Below are positions 63,916 through 64,000 of a DNA stretch of 64,000 nt, in pieces. Numbering within the stretch: position 1 is the stretch's first letter; every line of letters starts with the position of its first letter. The position numbers were made by a program, and so were the translations under genes. The DNA comes from Nocardioides guangzhouensis (GTDB lineage Bacteria > Actinomycetota > Actinomycetes > Propionibacteriales > Nocardioidaceae), in the NCBI RefSeq assembly GCF_004519545.1, contig NZ_SDKM01000005.1, forward strand, positions 118,254-182,253, given 5' to 3'. The notes beneath the pieces were generated by a model. It had not been told where the DNA came from and did no database searches. It saw nothing but the letters and a program-made list of their open reading frames with translations.

Positions 63916-64000
63916 ATGTCCCACACCAGTCACCCGCTCACCGCGACCGACCACGCGCAGCTCCAGGCGGCCGCCCGCGACCACCTGTGGATGCACTTCA
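63916..64000 (+). CDS. Start of a probable class III aminotransferase, cut by the window edge
   Basis: Only 28 codons are visible, from ATG 63916 behind GGAAGGA. The sequence LQAAARDHLWMHF resembles the N-terminus of class III PLP-dependent aminotransferases (putrescine or beta-alanine:pyruvate type), which begin with a helix carrying HLWHPF/HLWMHF-like residues. It follows the PuuP-like permease in the same direction. The assignment rests on a short stretch and on context. Confidence 0.55.
   Translation, partial: MSHTSHPLTATDHAQLQAAARDHLWMHF

Overview
The window is about 70% GC with GTG starts, purine-rich ribosome sites and strong third-position GC bias. Gene content (SARP-type BTAD regulator, DevS-like kinase, TreT, DUF7144, MMPL, SigJ-type sigma remnant) points to an actinobacterium, most likely Nocardioides or another Nocardioidaceae. 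That assignment is inference from gene families. No rRNA, tRNA, CRISPR, integrase or insertion sequence was recognised, so this looks like chromosomal DNA rather than a mobile island. No gene-free gap exceeds 300 bases except the decayed GH6 gene at 56975-57681.

Layout. 1-4.4 kb: the start of a GH15 glucoamylase/trehalase, then cydAB (bd oxidase) and a DUF7144 membrane protein. 4.4-9.4 kb: a quinate/shikimate island with a QsuB-type dehydroshikimate dehydratase, a TetR regulator, a quinate/shikimate dehydrogenase and an MHS transporter; the same 18-bp inverted repeat lies in front of both transcription units. 9.5-13.1 kb: an MMPL protein, a wrecked SigJ-type sigma gene and a slipin. 13-16.2 kb: a two-gene operon of an SDR and a large protein whose C-terminal half matches cyanobacterial acyl-ACP reductase, including its catalytic Cys. 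16.3-18.7 kb: serA and DUF1015. 18.7-28.8 kb: a CapA-M15 fusion, a giant BTAD-STAND-WD40 regulator, a site-2 protease, a DevS-like histidine kinase and a universal stress protein.

29-46.3 kb is a surface polysaccharide locus. It holds ugd, wecB, a WecC-type dehydrogenase fused in frame to a GT4 glycosyltransferase, an ABC-2 exporter pair, five further glycosyltransferases and an OafA-type acyltransferase with an SGNH domain. Most genes overlap by 4 bp. Two AT-rich islands at 28.9 and 37.0 kb look like its promoters. Ugd would supply UDP-glucuronate, and WecB/WecC would supply UDP-ManNAcA, for a uronic-acid-rich, probably acylated polymer exported by the ABC system.

46.3-48.5 kb: an SQR-like flavoprotein and an OsmC protein behind a CsoR/CstR-like operator, then a cupin. 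48.5-50.3 kb: TreT, three tandem hairpin repeats of 44 bp and a small protein. 50.3-54.8 kb: a four-gene 2-oxoacid oxidoreductase whose last subunit joins a GltD-like NAD(P)H/FAD module to a ferredoxin. 54.9-60.7 kb: an unassigned Rossmann protein, a PEBP-like lipoprotein, a GH6 pseudogene, a PhoX-like phosphatase and a ClC channel. 60.8-64 kb: a PucR regulator, a PuuP-like permease and the start of a probable class III aminotransferase, likely an amine (putrescine) catabolic locus.
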